In this document: positions 9,528-18,848 of the stretch, piece after piece
Numbering within the stretch: position 1 is the stretch's first letter
Layout: every line of letters starts with the position of its first letter
NCBI GenBank assembly: GCA_023145215.1
Contig: JAGLED010000020.1
Location: 18,625 to 82,624, forward strand
Source: Rhodospirillales bacterium
GTDB taxonomy: Bacteria > Pseudomonadota > Alphaproteobacteria > Rhodospirillales > Casp-alpha2
Direction of reading: 5' to 3'
Length of the DNA stretch: 64,000 bases
The notes under the pieces: generated by a model
The model's input: the letters and a program-made list of their open reading frames with translations, nothing else
Told to the model about the DNA's origin: nothing
Databases searched by the model: none
Made by a program: the position numbers and the translations under genes

Positions 9528-9899
9528 GTGAACACAAAATCTTGTCTGATCGTTGATGATTCGAGAACGGTCCGGTCGATCGCATCCGGTATCGTTAGCG
9601 ATCTCTCCTTCGAGCCCCTGGAGGCGGAAAACGGCGCCGAGGCGCTGGAAATCTGCCGTCAGGCTATGCCGGACGCCATCCTGATGGATTGGCATATGCC
9701 GGTGATGAACGGCCTGGAATGTCTGCTCGAATTGCGCCGGATGCCCGGTGGCGATCAGCCGGTCGTCGTTTTCTGCACGACCGAAAACGACATCGAACAC
9801 ATCACGCAGGCCGTATCGGCCGGAGCCAACGAGTTCATCATGAAACCGTTCGACAACGAAATCATGCGTTGCAAGTTCGAGAGTGTGGGACTGCTTTAA
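9528..9899 (+). CDS. Second CheY-like single-domain response regulator
   Basis: A 123-residue receiver with the acidic pair (LIVDDSRTVRS), acceptor Asp in AILMDWHMPVMNG, Thr in VFCTTEND and Lys in EFIMKPFDNEIM. It probably starts at GTG 9528, since no ATG fits. Its stop codon overlaps the cheB start by one base (TAATG), so the two are translationally coupled. It differs clearly from the CheY at 4082. It could be the motor-binding CheY, a phosphate sink, or an input to the unknown proteins just upstream. Confidence 0.92.
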   Translation: MNTKSCLIVDDSRTVRSIASGIVSDLSFEPLEAENGAEALEICRQAMPDAILMDWHMPVMNGLECLLELRRMPGGDQPVVVFCTTENDIEHITQAVSAGANEFIMKPFDNEIMRCKFESVGLL

Positions 9900-11032
9900 T
9901 GACTGCAAACGTTGCACCGTTGCCAGCCGCCGACACAAAAATCCGTGTCATGCTGGTGGATGATTCTCCGATCATCCGCGGCATGAACGCGCGGATTCTC
10001 GACAAGATGCCGAGCGTCGAAATCGTCGCCTCCGTCAGCAACGGCCAGATGGCCGTGAAACGTATGGAGCAGGGCGGAATCGACGTCATCGTGCTCGATA
10101 TCGAAATGCCGGTCATGGATGGCCTGACGGCCATTCCGCTTTTGCTGGAACGGGACAAGAACGTAAAAATTCTGATGTCCTCGACCCTGACGCAGCATGG
10201 CGCGGAAGTCAGCATGCGTGCCTTGCAACTGGGCGCTGCCGACTTCATTCCCAAGCCGACGAACATCGCCAGCGTGGACGGCCGCAATGCCATCGACGAT
10301 TACCGGCGCGATATCGTCGAAAAAATTCTCGCGCTCGGCGACACGGTTGCCAAGCGAAAGGGCCGAACGCCGGCGGCCCCGGTCGCTCAGGTGAAGGCGG
10401 TCGGGAAGGATCCCTCGACCATCTACACGGGCGTCCGGACGGCGCCGAAGATCCTGGCGCTCGGTTCCTCGACCGGCGGTCCACAGGCGCTTATGCAAGT
10501 ATTTCGTAACCTCGACGCGCCCTTGGCTTGTCCGGTGCTGGTAACGCAGCACATGCCGCCGCATTTTACGCAAACCCTCGCCAAGCATATCGGCGACGTG
10601 GCGAAAATGCCGTCCCGGGAAGCTGTGGATGGGGAGATTATCGAGCCGGGCCGGGTCTATATCGCGCCGGGCGACTATCACATGACCGTAAAAACGGATG
10701 GGGCGAAGGTTCGGATCGCGCTCAATCAGGATCCGGCGGAAAACTACTGCCGACCGGCGGTCGACCCGATGTTCCGTTCTATCGCGGATGTCTATGGCAA
10801 GAATGCGCTCTGCGTGGTGCTGACGGGCATGGGGCGGGATGGCGCCGCGGGCGCGAAGGTCGCCGCCGAAGCGGGCGCGGTCGTGGTCGCCCAGGACGAG
10901 GAAACCAGCGTCGTCTGGGGCATGCCGGGCGCGACCTACGCGACCGGCATATGCGACGCGGTGCTGCCGATTAAGGAAGTCGCACCGTTTATCAACAAAG
11001 CATTAAAGGTGGCGAGCCATGGGGCCCGATAA
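9899..11032 (+). CDS. cheB: Chemotaxis protein-glutamate methylesterase/glutamine deamidase CheB
   Basis: A 377-residue enzyme that demethylates and deamidates MCP glutamates during adaptation. The N-terminal receiver (about 15-135) has VMLVDDSPIIRG and acceptor Asp in VIVLDIEMPVMDG. The C-terminal esterase (about 185-375) carries the catalytic Ser in LGSSTGGPQAL, His in TQHMPPHFT and Asp in LTGMGRDGAAGA. I chose ATG at 9899, overlapping the preceding cheY stop by one base. A longer open frame upstream runs antiphase through cheY and is not protein-like. Its 3' end overlaps cheR by 14 bp, the usual coupling of the two adaptation enzymes. Confidence 0.96.
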   Translation: MTANVAPLPAADTKIRVMLVDDSPIIRGMNARILDKMPSVEIVASVSNGQMAVKRMEQGGIDVIVLDIEMPVMDGLTAIPLLLERDKNVKILMSSTLTQHGAEVSMRALQLGAADFIPKPTNIASVDGRNAIDDYRRDIVEKILALGDTVAKRKGRTPAAPVAQVKAVGKDPSTIYTGVRTAPKILALGSSTGGPQALMQVFRNLDAPLACPVLVTQHMPPHFTQTLAKHIGDVAKMPSREAVDGEIIEPGRVYIAPGDYHMTVKTDGAKVRIALNQDPAENYCRPAVDPMFRSIADVYGKNALCVVLTGMGRDGAAGAKVAAEAGAVVVAQDEETSVVWGMPGATYATGICDAVLPIKEVAPFINKALKVASHGAR

Positions 11033-11861
11033 TTTCAAATACGTATGTGACTTTCTTTATACGAAGTCGGGGCTCGTGCTCGGCGAAGAGAAGGCGTACC
11101 TCCTCGAAAATCGGCTGATGCCGATCGTGCGCCGCTACGAACTGGACAGCGTCGAGACGCTCGTCAGCAAGCTGCGGACCGGCACGGTCCCGGGGCTGGG
11201 CGACGAGATCATCGAAGTGATGACGACGAACGAGTCATTGTTCTTTAGGGATAATAAGCCCTTCGAACAGTTGCGCGATATCTCGTTGCCCTACTTCAAG
11301 AAGGCGCGCGCCGGCAATCGCAAACTGCGGATCTGGAGCGCCGCCGCATCGACGGGGCAGGAGCCTTACTCGATCGCCATGCTTTTCGGCGAGGAGAAGG
11401 AAAAGTTCGCCGGTTGGAACTTCGAGATACTGGGAACCGATCTGTCGCGTGAAGCGCTGGCCCGCGCCAAGGAAGGGATCTACACGCAGTTCGAGGTCCA
11501 GCGCGGCATGAGCATCCAAATGCTGCTCAAATACTTCGGCAAGGTCGACGCCAAATGGCAGGTCAACAAGGATATCCGGGACATGGTGAGCTTCGCCGAG
11601 TTCAACCTGCTCGACGATCCCAAGAAGTTCGGCACTTTCGACATCATCTTCTGCCGCAACGTGCTGATCTATTTCGACAAGGACACCAAGACCAAGGTCC
11701 TCAACCGGCTTGCGAAGGTGTTGGCGCCGGACGGGGTGCTGTTCCTCGGCGCGGCGGAGACGATCCTCGGTCTCGATACGCTGTTGCTGCCGATCCCGGG
11801 TATGCGCGGCGCGTACGGCATGCCTGAAGCGATGAAGGCCGCGAATTTGGCGGTCAGCTGA
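11019..11861 (+). CDS. cheR: Chemotaxis protein methyltransferase CheR
   Basis: This 280-residue enzyme uses S-adenosylmethionine to methylate receptor glutamates and opposes CheB. The helical N-terminal domain (about 1-75) is followed by the methyltransferase core, with MTTNESLFFRD, the SAM-binding segment IWSAAASTGQEPYSIAML and the CheR motif DIIFCRNVLIYFDK. There is no TPR or pentapeptide-binding extension, and the length is typical. It overlaps the end of cheB by 14 bp. The following PAS protein begins 79 bp later. Confidence 0.96.
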   Translation: MGPDNFKYVCDFLYTKSGLVLGEEKAYLLENRLMPIVRRYELDSVETLVSKLRTGTVPGLGDEIIEVMTTNESLFFRDNKPFEQLRDISLPYFKKARAGNRKLRIWSAAASTGQEPYSIAMLFGEEKEKFAGWNFEILGTDLSREALARAKEGIYTQFEVQRGMSIQMLLKYFGKVDAKWQVNKDIRDMVSFAEFNLLDDPKKFGTFDIIFCRNVLIYFDKDTKTKVLNRLAKVLAPDGVLFLGAAETILGLDTLLLPIPGMRGAYGMPEAMKAANLAVS

Positions 11862-11940
11862 ACAAGAAGACGATTTTTTTGAGCATTAACTAAATGACGT
11901 CGGTCAATTTGGGCTCAAGCAAATATGGTGGAACTGAAAC

Positions 11941-12477
11941 ATGCCAAAATCAGAGAATGTAACGGTCACCGGTCGCGAACGGACGTTCGATCCGGATGAA
12001 ATCATCGTTTCGAAGACGGACCTGGACGGCAAGATCATCTACGGCAACCGGTGCTTCTATCGGCTTGCCGATCTGGCCGAAAAAGACTGCATGAACGTCC
12101 AGCACAACATCGTGCGTCATCCGGATATGCCCCGGGCGGTGTTCGATCTGTTGTGGCGGACGATTAAGGGCGGCAGCGAGATCTTTGCCTACGTCATGAA
12201 CCGTTCGGCCAACGGCGATCACTACTGGGTGTTCGCGCACGTGACGCCGAGCCGGGACAGCAGCGGCAATGTCGTCGGTTATCACTCGAACCGTCGGGTG
12301 CCGAACCGCGAGGTGCTGAACAGTCACATCATCCCGCTCTACAAGCAGTTGAGCACGATCGAACAGCAGCACACGAGCCCCAAAGAAGGCTTGGCGGCGT
12401 CGACCAAGGTCATCGATGACCTGCTTGCTGAGAAAAAGACGGGCTTCAACGAATTCATGTTCTCTCTCGGAGTTTAG
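11941..12477 (+). CDS. Stand-alone PAS-domain sensor, Aer-like
   Basis: A 178-residue soluble protein with one PAS domain at about residues 20-130. It resembles the N-terminal PAS of the aerotaxis receptor Aer: [24 protein letters not shown], then [17 protein letters not shown], then the [24 protein letters not shown] strand. Aer PAS domains bind FAD; whether this one does cannot be read from the sequence. Residues 130-178 are helical and carry no HAMP or MCP signalling domain. The very next gene, 4 bp away, is a membrane-free MCP, so the pair looks like an Aer receptor split into a sensor and a signalling chain. Confidence 0.88.
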   Translation: MPKSENVTVTGRERTFDPDEIIVSKTDLDGKIIYGNRCFYRLADLAEKDCMNVQHNIVRHPDMPRAVFDLLWRTIKGGSEIFAYVMNRSANGDHYWVFAHVTPSRDSSGNVVGYHSNRRVPNREVLNSHIIPLYKQLSTIEQQHTSPKEGLAASTKVIDDLLAEKKTGFNEFMFSLGV

Positions 12478-12481
12478 AACA

Positions 12482-13636
12482 ATGTTTGATTCACAAACCC
12501 AGGAAACTAGCGTCGCCGATGCCCTCGCGATCGTGCAACGCGCGGCGGCCGGCGATTTCGAGGCACGTATCACCAACATCACCGAAGATGGCGATCTTGG
12601 GGAACTGCTGTATTCGATCAATGATCTGATCGACCGTTGCGACGCGTACATGCGTGAATCCGCAGCGTGCATGGATCATGTCAGTCAGAACAAGTACTTC
12701 CGCAAGATCATCGAAACCAGCATGCAAGGTGCCTTCCTGAACGCCACGAAAACGGTGAACGGTGCGTTGGATGCGATCCAGACCAAGGTGAACAACTTCA
12801 ACACCCTGACGAAGAACTTCGAGGAAACCGTCGGCGGTGTCGTCGGCACGGTGTCCAGCGCGGCCACCGAACTGTCGGTGTCGTCGGAAACGATGAGCAA
12901 TCTCGCCCGCGGCACGAGCGAGATGTCGAACACCGTCGCGGCGGCCGCCGAAGAAGCGTCCGTCAACCTGCAGACGGTGGCGGCATCGGCGGAAGAGCTG
13001 ACGGCGTCGATTTCCGAAATCAGCAGCCAGGTGACGCTTGCGTCGAAAGTCGCGAGCGAGGCGTCGCATGTTTCGGACGATGTGTCGACCAAGGTGAACC
13101 TGCTTGAGGAAGCGACGAAGGAAATCACCAAGACGGTCAGCCTGATCAACGACATCGCGTCCCAGACCAACTTGTTGGCGCTCAACGCGACGATCGAGGC
13201 GGCACGTGCCGGTGAAGCCGGTAAGGGTTTTGCCGTCGTCGCATCCGAGGTCAAGGCGTTGGCGCAGCAGACCGCGAAGGCCACCGATCAGATCGATGGC
13301 TTCGTGAAGAATATCCAGAGCGCGACGGACACCACCGTCAGCGGCATCAGCAACATCGCGACCAAGGTAAAGGAAATCGAGGAAGCGAACGCAACGGTGG
13401 CCGCAGCCGTCGAAGAGCAGAGCGCCGCGACCAACGAAATCACGCGGAGCATCGAACAGGCATCGGAAGGAACGCGCGAGGTCACGTCCAATATCGTCGA
13501 AGTGTCGTCTTCGGCGGACGAGACCGGCAACAACGCCGCCGAAGTCAACGCCGCCGCTCAGGAACTTTCGCAACAGTCCGAAAAACTGCGGACCGTGGTC
13601 GACGAGTTCATTACCGCCGCGCGCAGCGTGGTTTAA
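12482..13636 (+). CDS. Soluble methyl-accepting chemotaxis protein
   Basis: A 385-residue receptor with no membrane segment or periplasmic domain. Residues about 5-110 look like one or two HAMP-like units ([16 protein letters not shown], then [20 protein letters not shown]). From about 110 on it is a full MCP signalling coiled coil with the hairpin tip [22 protein letters not shown] chose ATG at 12482 ([10 protein letters not shown]); an earlier in-frame ATG lies inside the PAS gene. With no ligand-binding domain of its own, it probably takes its signal from the PAS protein encoded 4 bp upstream. The C-terminus lacks a CheR-binding pentapeptide. Confidence 0.93.
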   Translation: MFDSQTQETSVADALAIVQRAAAGDFEARITNITEDGDLGELLYSINDLIDRCDAYMRESAACMDHVSQNKYFRKIIETSMQGAFLNATKTVNGALDAIQTKVNNFNTLTKNFEETVGGVVGTVSSAATELSVSSETMSNLARGTSEMSNTVAAAAEEASVNLQTVAASAEELTASISEISSQVTLASKVASEASHVSDDVSTKVNLLEEATKEITKTVSLINDIASQTNLLALNATIEAARAGEAGKGFAVVASEVKALAQQTAKATDQIDGFVKNIQSATDTTVSGISNIATKVKEIEEANATVAAAVEEQSAATNEITRSIEQASEGTREVTSNIVEVSSSADETGNNAAEVNAAAQELSQQSEKLRTVVDEFITAARSVV

Positions 13637-13644
13637 GGGCGAAC

Positions 13645-13896
13645 ATGAAAGCCTGGAGCACCAAGATGGTCATGGGTCTCGACGATATGAGGGACATTGC
13701 AGAGAAGCTGTTCGGCGACGCTGCGACAATCTGCTATCGATGCTCCAGGCGCTTGGAACCGGGCAGGGCGGACGTGCCTTGCCCGGAGAGTTGCGGCGCT
13801 TTGCAAGTGCTCCAGAGCGCCTGCAATATCGTCGATGAAATAGAACATCGGAACGAGACCATCCGCGAGGCCTGGCAACGCGCGGCGTCGGCCTGA
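13645..13896 (+). CDS. Small cysteine-rich protein, hypothetical
   Basis: An 83-residue reading frame 8 bp after the MCP stop on the same strand, with an AGGGCG ribosome site upstream of ATG 13645. It contains CYRC near residue 31, then CPESC near residue 47, then a charged C-terminal helix (NIVDEIEHRNETIREAWQ). The paired cysteines could bind a metal ion such as zinc. I recognise no family. The ribosome site, the tight spacing and the absence of a better overlapping gene support it; short length and lack of homology knowledge weigh against it. If real, it is co-transcribed with the soluble receptor. Confidence 0.5.
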   Translation: MKAWSTKMVMGLDDMRDIAEKLFGDAATICYRCSRRLEPGRADVPCPESCGALQVLQSACNIVDEIEHRNETIREAWQRAASA

Positions 13897-13990
13897 CTGC
13901 GGACGGGAGCCGGTCTTCAGGCCAGTCGTGCCGGACGGCAACACAGGATGATGCGTCGATCAACGGCCAACCGGGTGCCTGACGCGGGGT

Positions 13991-15121
13991 CTACTTTTCC
14001 TTCTCCCACGGCATTGCTATGGCGGTGAAGCCGTCGAACAGGTCCGAGATCGAACGTGTGCGCTCGGTGTCGATGGTCGCCGTCGCGGTCATGCCCGCTC
14101 TCAGCGGCGGTGCGTCGTCGGGCGTGGTGAGCCGTATACGGACCGGCAGGCGCTGCACAACCTTGACCCAGTTTCCTGATGCATTCTGCGGTGGCAGGAT
14201 CGCGAACTCGGCGCCGGTCGCCGGCGAAATGCTCTGCACTTCGGCTTCCCACGTGTATTCGGGGTAGATGTCGAGCACGACCTTGGCCTTCTGGCCGACC
14301 GAGACATGGGTCAGTTCGGTTTCTTTGAAATTCGCGTCGACCCACGGTGCGTCGTCGGTGACGATGGCGAACAGGGGCTCGGCAGCGGTGATCTGCTCAC
14401 CGGCGACGAGGGGGACGGTCACAACGGTCCCGTCGGCCGGGGCGCGGATCACGGTATGTTCGAGATCGAGCTTGGCTTGATCCAAGGCCGCGATCTTGGC
14501 GCGGACCAGAGGGTGTTCGTCGATCGGCCGATCCGGCCCGCCGCCCAGTGTGGCCATGATGCGTTGGATCTTCTTGCGCACCAAAGATACCCGGTCGTCG
14601 GCGGCGTTGGCGTCGTTTTCCAATTCATCACGGCGGGTCTTGGCGGTGATGCCTTGCTGCGCGAGCTGAATCTGGCGTTCATACCGTTTGCGGAAATAGG
14701 CGGCACGGCCGCGCGCCTCCTCAAGTTCCACCCCGGCTTCCTTCAGTTCGGCGACGAGGGTTTCGATCTCGCGGCGAGAGGCGTCCAGTTCGGCCTCGGC
14801 GTGTTTTACGGCCAGTTCGAACGGGCGCGGGTCGATCTTCACCAGCACGTCGCCTTTCTTGACCTTCAAGTGCGCGCGGGCGTTGACCTCGACGGCGCGG
14901 CCGGAAATCTCGGACGCCAGCTTGGCGATGTTGGTTTTGACATAAGCGTTTTCGGTCGAGACATAGCGTGCACTGTGCAGCCAGTAACCGACGGCGATAG
15001 CAATGGCGACGGCGGGCACGGCGATCAGCAGCACAAGCCGCAACATGGCGCGCCGCGAAGGCAGGCGCACTTTCCGCTTTTCCGGCAACTCGGTGCCGGT
15101 CATGGAGACGTCGTCAGGCAT
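13991..15121 (-). CDS. HlyD/EmrA-family membrane fusion protein
   Basis: A 376-residue periplasmic adaptor for a tripartite efflux pump. One N-terminal membrane anchor (about residues 27-47) is followed by a first lipoyl half (STENAYVKTNIAKLASEISGRAVEV), a long alpha-hairpin coiled coil (about 95-185), the second lipoyl half (VIRAPADGTVVTVPLVAGEQITA) and a beta-barrel domain. The YVSTENAYVK start and NFKETEL are typical of EmrA-type adaptors. Its start overlaps the MarR gene by 8 bp, so regulator and adaptor form one transcript. The partner transporter is divergently encoded at 15689. The substrate is not deducible; EmrAB-type pumps export hydrophobic drugs or organic acids. Confidence 0.92.
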   Translation of the reverse strand: MPDDVSMTGTELPEKRKVRLPSRRAMLRLVLLIAVPAVAIAIAVGYWLHSARYVSTENAYVKTNIAKLASEISGRAVEVNARAHLKVKKGDVLVKIDPRPFELAVKHAEAELDASRREIETLVAELKEAGVELEEARGRAAYFRKRYERQIQLAQQGITAKTRRDELENDANAADDRVSLVRKKIQRIMATLGGGPDRPIDEHPLVRAKIAALDQAKLDLEHTVIRAPADGTVVTVPLVAGEQITAAEPLFAIVTDDAPWVDANFKETELTHVSVGQKAKVVLDIYPEYTWEAEVQSISPATGAEFAILPPQNASGNWVKVVQRLPVRIRLTTPDDAPPLRAGMTATATIDTERTRSISDLFDGFTAIAMPWEKEK

Positions 15122-15614
15122 TTTCTTTTTTGAGTTCTTTCAGATCGATCAGATCGTTTTCAGCGGCCATGTCCTGCAGGCGCTGTTTGACGGTGAGCAG
15201 CAAATCCGTGAGCTGGTCCCGTTCCTTGCGGCTAAGGCCGCTCAATTCCTCTTCCACCATGGCTTCGGCAATCGGGGTGACGTCGCGGTGAATGCGCCGG
15301 CCAAGTTCGGTCAGAAACACGCGTTTGACGCGGCGGTCTGTCTCGTCCTGGCGTCGCTCGAGCCAACCGAACGCCTCCAGCTTGTCGATCAGGCGTCCGG
15401 CGGAGGCCTTCTCGACCTCCAGCAGTTCCGCCAGTTCCGACTGATTGACCCCCGGCTGATCGCCGACGCGGCGAAGGGCCAGCCATTGTGTCCGGGTAAA
15501 GCCGATCTTGCGCACACGGCGGTCGAATACCGTCCGTTGCAGCCGTGCGGCTTCCAGTATCAGGAACGCCAGATAGCGTCCTTCTGACACCGGCATCATA
15601 TCGGGCTTCGTCAT
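15114..15614 (-). CDS. MarR-family transcriptional regulator of the efflux pump
   Basis: A 166-residue MarR protein with a winged helix at about residues 30-110: the recognition helix lies in VNQSELAELLEVEKASAGRLIDKLEAFGWL, and the wing in RRQDETDRRVKRVFLTELGR. MarR dimers usually repress an adjacent pump and release DNA on binding a phenolic or hydrophobic ligand. It overlaps the adaptor gene by 8 bp and is divergent from the MFS gene. The 74-bp spacer holds a perfect 8-bp inverted repeat at 15635-15656, the probable operator for both directions. Confidence 0.92.
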   Translation of the reverse strand: MTKPDMMPVSEGRYLAFLILEAARLQRTVFDRRVRKIGFTRTQWLALRRVGDQPGVNQSELAELLEVEKASAGRLIDKLEAFGWLERRQDETDRRVKRVFLTELGRRIHRDVTPIAEAMVEEELSGLSRKERDQLTDLLLTVKQRLQDMAAENDLIDLKELKKENA

Positions 15615-15634
15615 CGTAATATTGCCTCGCCAAG

Positions 15635-15656
15635 AATAGTAAGCATTGTTACTATT
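15635..15656. promoter_or_regulatory. Palindromic operator between marR and the MFS pump
   Basis: AATAGTAA and TTACTATT form perfect 8-bp arms around a 6-base spacer (GCATTG), 22 bp overall. This fits the size of a MarR-dimer site. It lies midway in the 74-bp divergent gap, 21 bp from the marR start and 33 bp from the MFS start, so one bound dimer could repress both genes. That MarR binds here is inference. Confidence 0.75.
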
Positions 15657-15688
15657 GCAGAGCTTACTGTCAATAAGGTTACGTTTTC

Positions 15689-17224
15689 ATGGCCGAAGCC
15701 GCCACTGCCGCATCCGTCCCGACGCCGCCGGATATCTCGCCCGTGCGGCGATACGTCATTCTGGCGATGGTGGTGTTCAGTGTGACGCTCTACAGCACCT
15801 CGATCCTGATCGTCGCCGCCGTGCTGCCGCAGCTTCAGGGTGCGATGCAGGCGACACCGGACGAAATCTCGTGGACCATGACGTTCAACATCCTGGCGAC
15901 GGCGATGTTTACGCCGATGACGGGCTGGCTGACGGCGCGTTTCGGCAGACGTAACCTGCTGGCCGGTAGCGTCTTGCTGTTCGCCGTTGCGACGTATTTC
16001 TGCGGTGCCGCGACGTCGCTCGAATCACTGATCTTCTGGCGCGTCGTGCAGGGGGCCGCGGGGGCTCCGCTACCGCCGGTCGGGCAATCCGTGACGCTCA
16101 ACATCTTTCCCAAGCATCAGCACGGCATGGTGGTCGGGCTTTACGGGGTGGGCGTCGTGATGGGCGCCTTCATCGGGCCGATGGTGGGCGGCGTGATGGC
16201 GGAATGGTATTCGTGGCGTTATGCGTTCTATCTGATGGTGCCGGTGGCCGTCGTGTCCTCGGTCGGCGTGATGCTGGCGTTGCCGCGCACGCGCCAGGCG
16301 GTCGCAGTGAAACTGGAATGGACCGGTTTCCTGCTGATCACGACATCCATCGCCTGCATCCAGCTGGCGCTGTCGCGCGGTCAGCGCCTCGACTGGTTCG
16401 AAAGCACCGAGATCATCATCGAAGTCTTCATCGGCGTGCTGACGCTCTATCTGTTCGTCGTGCACAGCCTGACGCACGACAAGCCGTTCCTGAATCTGAG
16501 ATTACTCCTCAACAGGAATTATTCGATCGGGCTGATCCTGGTTACCATCTACGGGATGCTGAACTTCACGCCGATGGTGATTCTGCCCGGATTGTTGCGC
16601 GAGCACGTGGGCCTGCCGGACTCGCTTGTCGGTTATGTCGTGGGGGCGCGGGGTATCGGCGCCATGTGCGCGTTCTTCATCGCCAGCTTCATCGGCAGCA
16701 AGTTTCCCCGCAAATCGATTGCCGCCGGTTTCGGCTTCCAGGTCATTGCGGGGTTATGGCTGATGACGGTCAACCTCAACACGACGCCGCTTGAATTCGT
16801 GCTGAACGGGATCGTGCAGGGCTTCGCGGTCGGCACCATCTGGGTGCCGCTGACGGTGGTGACGTTTTCGACCCTCGATCCCAAGTATCTGGATGAAACG
16901 AGTTCGATGTATCACCTGCTGCGCAACATCGGCTCGAGTTTCTTCATATCCATGAGCGTCACGGAACTGGTGCGATCGGCGGCGATGAACTATGAGCACA
17001 TGACCGAGTACATCAATCCCTTCAATCCGATGCTGCAGATGCCCTGGGTGATGGGAGAGCGCAATCTCGACACCATCGAGGGGCTGGCCCGCATGTCGCA
17101 GGAAATCGTGCATCAGGCGTCGCTGATCAGTTATCTGAACGCGTTCGGGCTTTATACCCTCGCATCGGCGGCGGCGATCCCGCTGATCATGTTCGTGTCG
17201 AGCCCGAGAAAGAAGACGGCCTAA
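15689..17224 (+). CDS. DHA2-family MFS multidrug transporter (EmrB-like)
   Basis: A 511-residue inner-membrane proton antiporter of the 14-helix drug:H+ family. The family motifs are visible: LPQLQGAMQATPDEISWTMT in the first helix region, MTGWLTARFGRRNLLAGS (motif A) and the VVQGAAGAPLPPVGQ segment of helix 4. With the adaptor at 13991-15121 and an outer-membrane TolC not encoded here, it would form an EmrAB-TolC-type pump. The gene is divergent from marR across the palindromic operator. It ends 13 bp before the convergent SulP gene. Confidence 0.93.
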   Translation: MAEAATAASVPTPPDISPVRRYVILAMVVFSVTLYSTSILIVAAVLPQLQGAMQATPDEISWTMTFNILATAMFTPMTGWLTARFGRRNLLAGSVLLFAVATYFCGAATSLESLIFWRVVQGAAGAPLPPVGQSVTLNIFPKHQHGMVVGLYGVGVVMGAFIGPMVGGVMAEWYSWRYAFYLMVPVAVVSSVGVMLALPRTRQAVAVKLEWTGFLLITTSIACIQLALSRGQRLDWFESTEIIIEVFIGVLTLYLFVVHSLTHDKPFLNLRLLLNRNYSIGLILVTIYGMLNFTPMVILPGLLREHVGLPDSLVGYVVGARGIGAMCAFFIASFIGSKFPRKSIAAGFGFQVIAGLWLMTVNLNTTPLEFVLNGIVQGFAVGTIWVPLTVVTFSTLDPKYLDETSSMYHLLRNIGSSFFISMSVTELVRSAAMNYEHMTEYINPFNPMLQMPWVMGERNLDTIEGLARMSQEIVHQASLISYLNAFGLYTLASAAAIPLIMFVSSPRKKTA

Positions 17225-17237
17225 CAAGCCGGTCCCG

Positions 17238-18848
17238 TCAGTGTCCGCCCCCGAGACTGCCGGTTCGGACGTTATAATCGACGGCGACGCCGTAACTGGG
17301 ATCGTCGTCGGAATCCACCATCAGTTGCCCGGCACGATTGAGCAACCGGTGGCAATCGTGGGACAAGTGCCTGAGTTGCAGGGTTTTGCCGTGTGCCTCA
17401 TATTTCATGGCCAACGTCTCGATGGCCTGCAGCGCCGACTGATCGACAACCCGGCTGTCCATGAAATCGACAATGACCAGCCCCGGGTCCGTCGCCGGCG
17501 TGAACAATTGCGAAAATCCGTCGACGGATCCGAAGAATAACGGGCCTTCGATCTGATAGACCCGCGCCCCTTCGGGCGTCTCGTGGGTTCGTGCTCGGAT
17601 ACGCTTGGAGTTGTTCCATGCATACGCCAGCGCCGAGAGCAGCACGCCCACGACAACCGCGACCGCAAGATCGCTGATAACAGTCACCACGGTGACGAGG
17701 ATCATGACAAATGCGTCGGTAAGGGGGATTTTCCTGAGGATGGTGATGCTCTGCCAGGCGAACGTGCCGATGACGACCATGAACATGACGCCCACCAGTG
17801 CCGCGAGCGGGATCTGTTCGATCATGTCGGAAGCGACGAGAATGAATGCCAGCAGGAACAGGGCGGCTGCGATACCCGAAAGACGGTGCCGGCCACCGGA
17901 TTTCACGTTGATGATGGATTGCCCGATCATGGCGCATCCGCCCATGCCGCCGAAAAAGCCGGTAATCGTGTTGGCGACACCCTGCGCGATGCATTCCTGC
18001 GACGCGCCGCCTCGTTTGTTGACGATTTCCCCCACCAGATTGAGCGTGAGGAGGCTTTCGATCAGGCCGATGGCGGACAAGATCAGCGCGTAAGGGAGGA
18101 TAATCCGCAGCGTTTCGAGGTTAAGCGGTACCATCGGGATGTGCAGGGTCGGAAACGCACCCTTGATCGACGCGAGGTCGCCGACGCGCGGGACGTCGAT
18201 GCCGAACGCGATCACAACAAATGCCACGATCGCGATCGCCGCGAGCGGCGCCGGGACGGCTTTCGTCACTTTCGGCAACAGCCAGATGATCGCCATCGTC
18301 AACGCGACGAGGGCCAGCATCTCGATCAGTGCCATGCCCTCCATCCAGCGCATGGTCCCGTCGGCGTCGGGAACCTGGAATTGCGACATCTGCGCCAGGA
18401 AAATGATGATCGCGAGCCCGTTCACGAAACCCAGCATCACCGGGTGAGGGACAAGCCGAATGAACTTGCCCAGGTGAAATATCCCGGCCAGGACTTGTAT
18501 GACCCCCATCAGAACCACGGTCGCGAACAGGTATTCGACACCGTGCGCCGCCACGAGCGCAACCATCACCACGGCAAGAGCGCCGGTCGCGCCGGAGATC
18601 ATGCCGGGACGGCCGCCGATCAGCGCCGTCACCAGCCCGACGATAAACGCGGCATACAGACCGACGATCGGATGCACGCCGGCAACGAACGAAAACGCAA
18701 CGGCTTCGGGCACCATGGCAAGCGAGACGGTCAGCCCGGCAAGGACTTCGGTCTTCACCACGGCGGGGGAAAACACGGAAACCGCGTTTGAGGGCATTTG
18801 CGCAAAAGAAAAACGACCCGCGAGGGTCGCCAGGGAAAGCTTAATCAC
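17238..18848 (-). CDS. SulP-family anion transporter with STAS domain
   Basis: A 536-residue membrane protein of the SLC26/SulP family. The N-terminal half has the Pro-containing helix start (VSLAMVPEAVAFSFVAGVHPIVGLYAAF) and GGRPGMISGATGALAVV, and hydrophobic segments continue to about 410. The cytoplasmic C-terminus (about 425-525) is a STAS domain with FMDSRVVDQSALQAIETL. Members carry sulfate, bicarbonate or other anions. The sulfur-oxidation genes elsewhere in the window make sulfate attractive, but family similarity alone does not decide. The longest frame begins at GTG 18848 without a clear ribosome site; ATG 18797 (MPSNAVSVF) is an alternative. Confidence 0.9.
   Translation of the reverse strand: MIKLSLATLAGRFSFAQMPSNAVSVFSPAVVKTEVLAGLTVSLAMVPEAVAFSFVAGVHPIVGLYAAFIVGLVTALIGGRPGMISGATGALAVVMVALVAAHGVEYLFATVVLMGVIQVLAGIFHLGKFIRLVPHPVMLGFVNGLAIIIFLAQMSQFQVPDADGTMRWMEGMALIEMLALVALTMAIIWLLPKVTKAVPAPLAAIAIVAFVVIAFGIDVPRVGDLASIKGAFPTLHIPMVPLNLETLRIILPYALILSAIGLIESLLTLNLVGEIVNKRGGASQECIAQGVANTITGFFGGMGGCAMIGQSIINVKSGGRHRLSGIAAALFLLAFILVASDMIEQIPLAALVGVMFMVVIGTFAWQSITILRKIPLTDAFVMILVTVVTVISDLAVAVVVGVLLSALAYAWNNSKRIRARTHETPEGARVYQIEGPLFFGSVDGFSQLFTPATDPGLVIVDFMDSRVVDQSALQAIETLAMKYEAHGKTLQLRHLSHDCHRLLNRAGQLMVDSDDDPSYGVAVDYNVRTGSLGGGH

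Noticed and set aside
9689..9898. N-terminal extension of cheB through the second cheY
   Set aside because: The extra 70 residues are antiphase to cheY and unlike protein. ATG 9899 with the TAATG overlap gives a normal CheB.
17583..18791. 402-residue plus-strand open frame opposite the SulP transporter
   Set aside because: It is Asp/His/Arg-rich without any domain, while the minus-strand SulP helices and STAS domain are clear.
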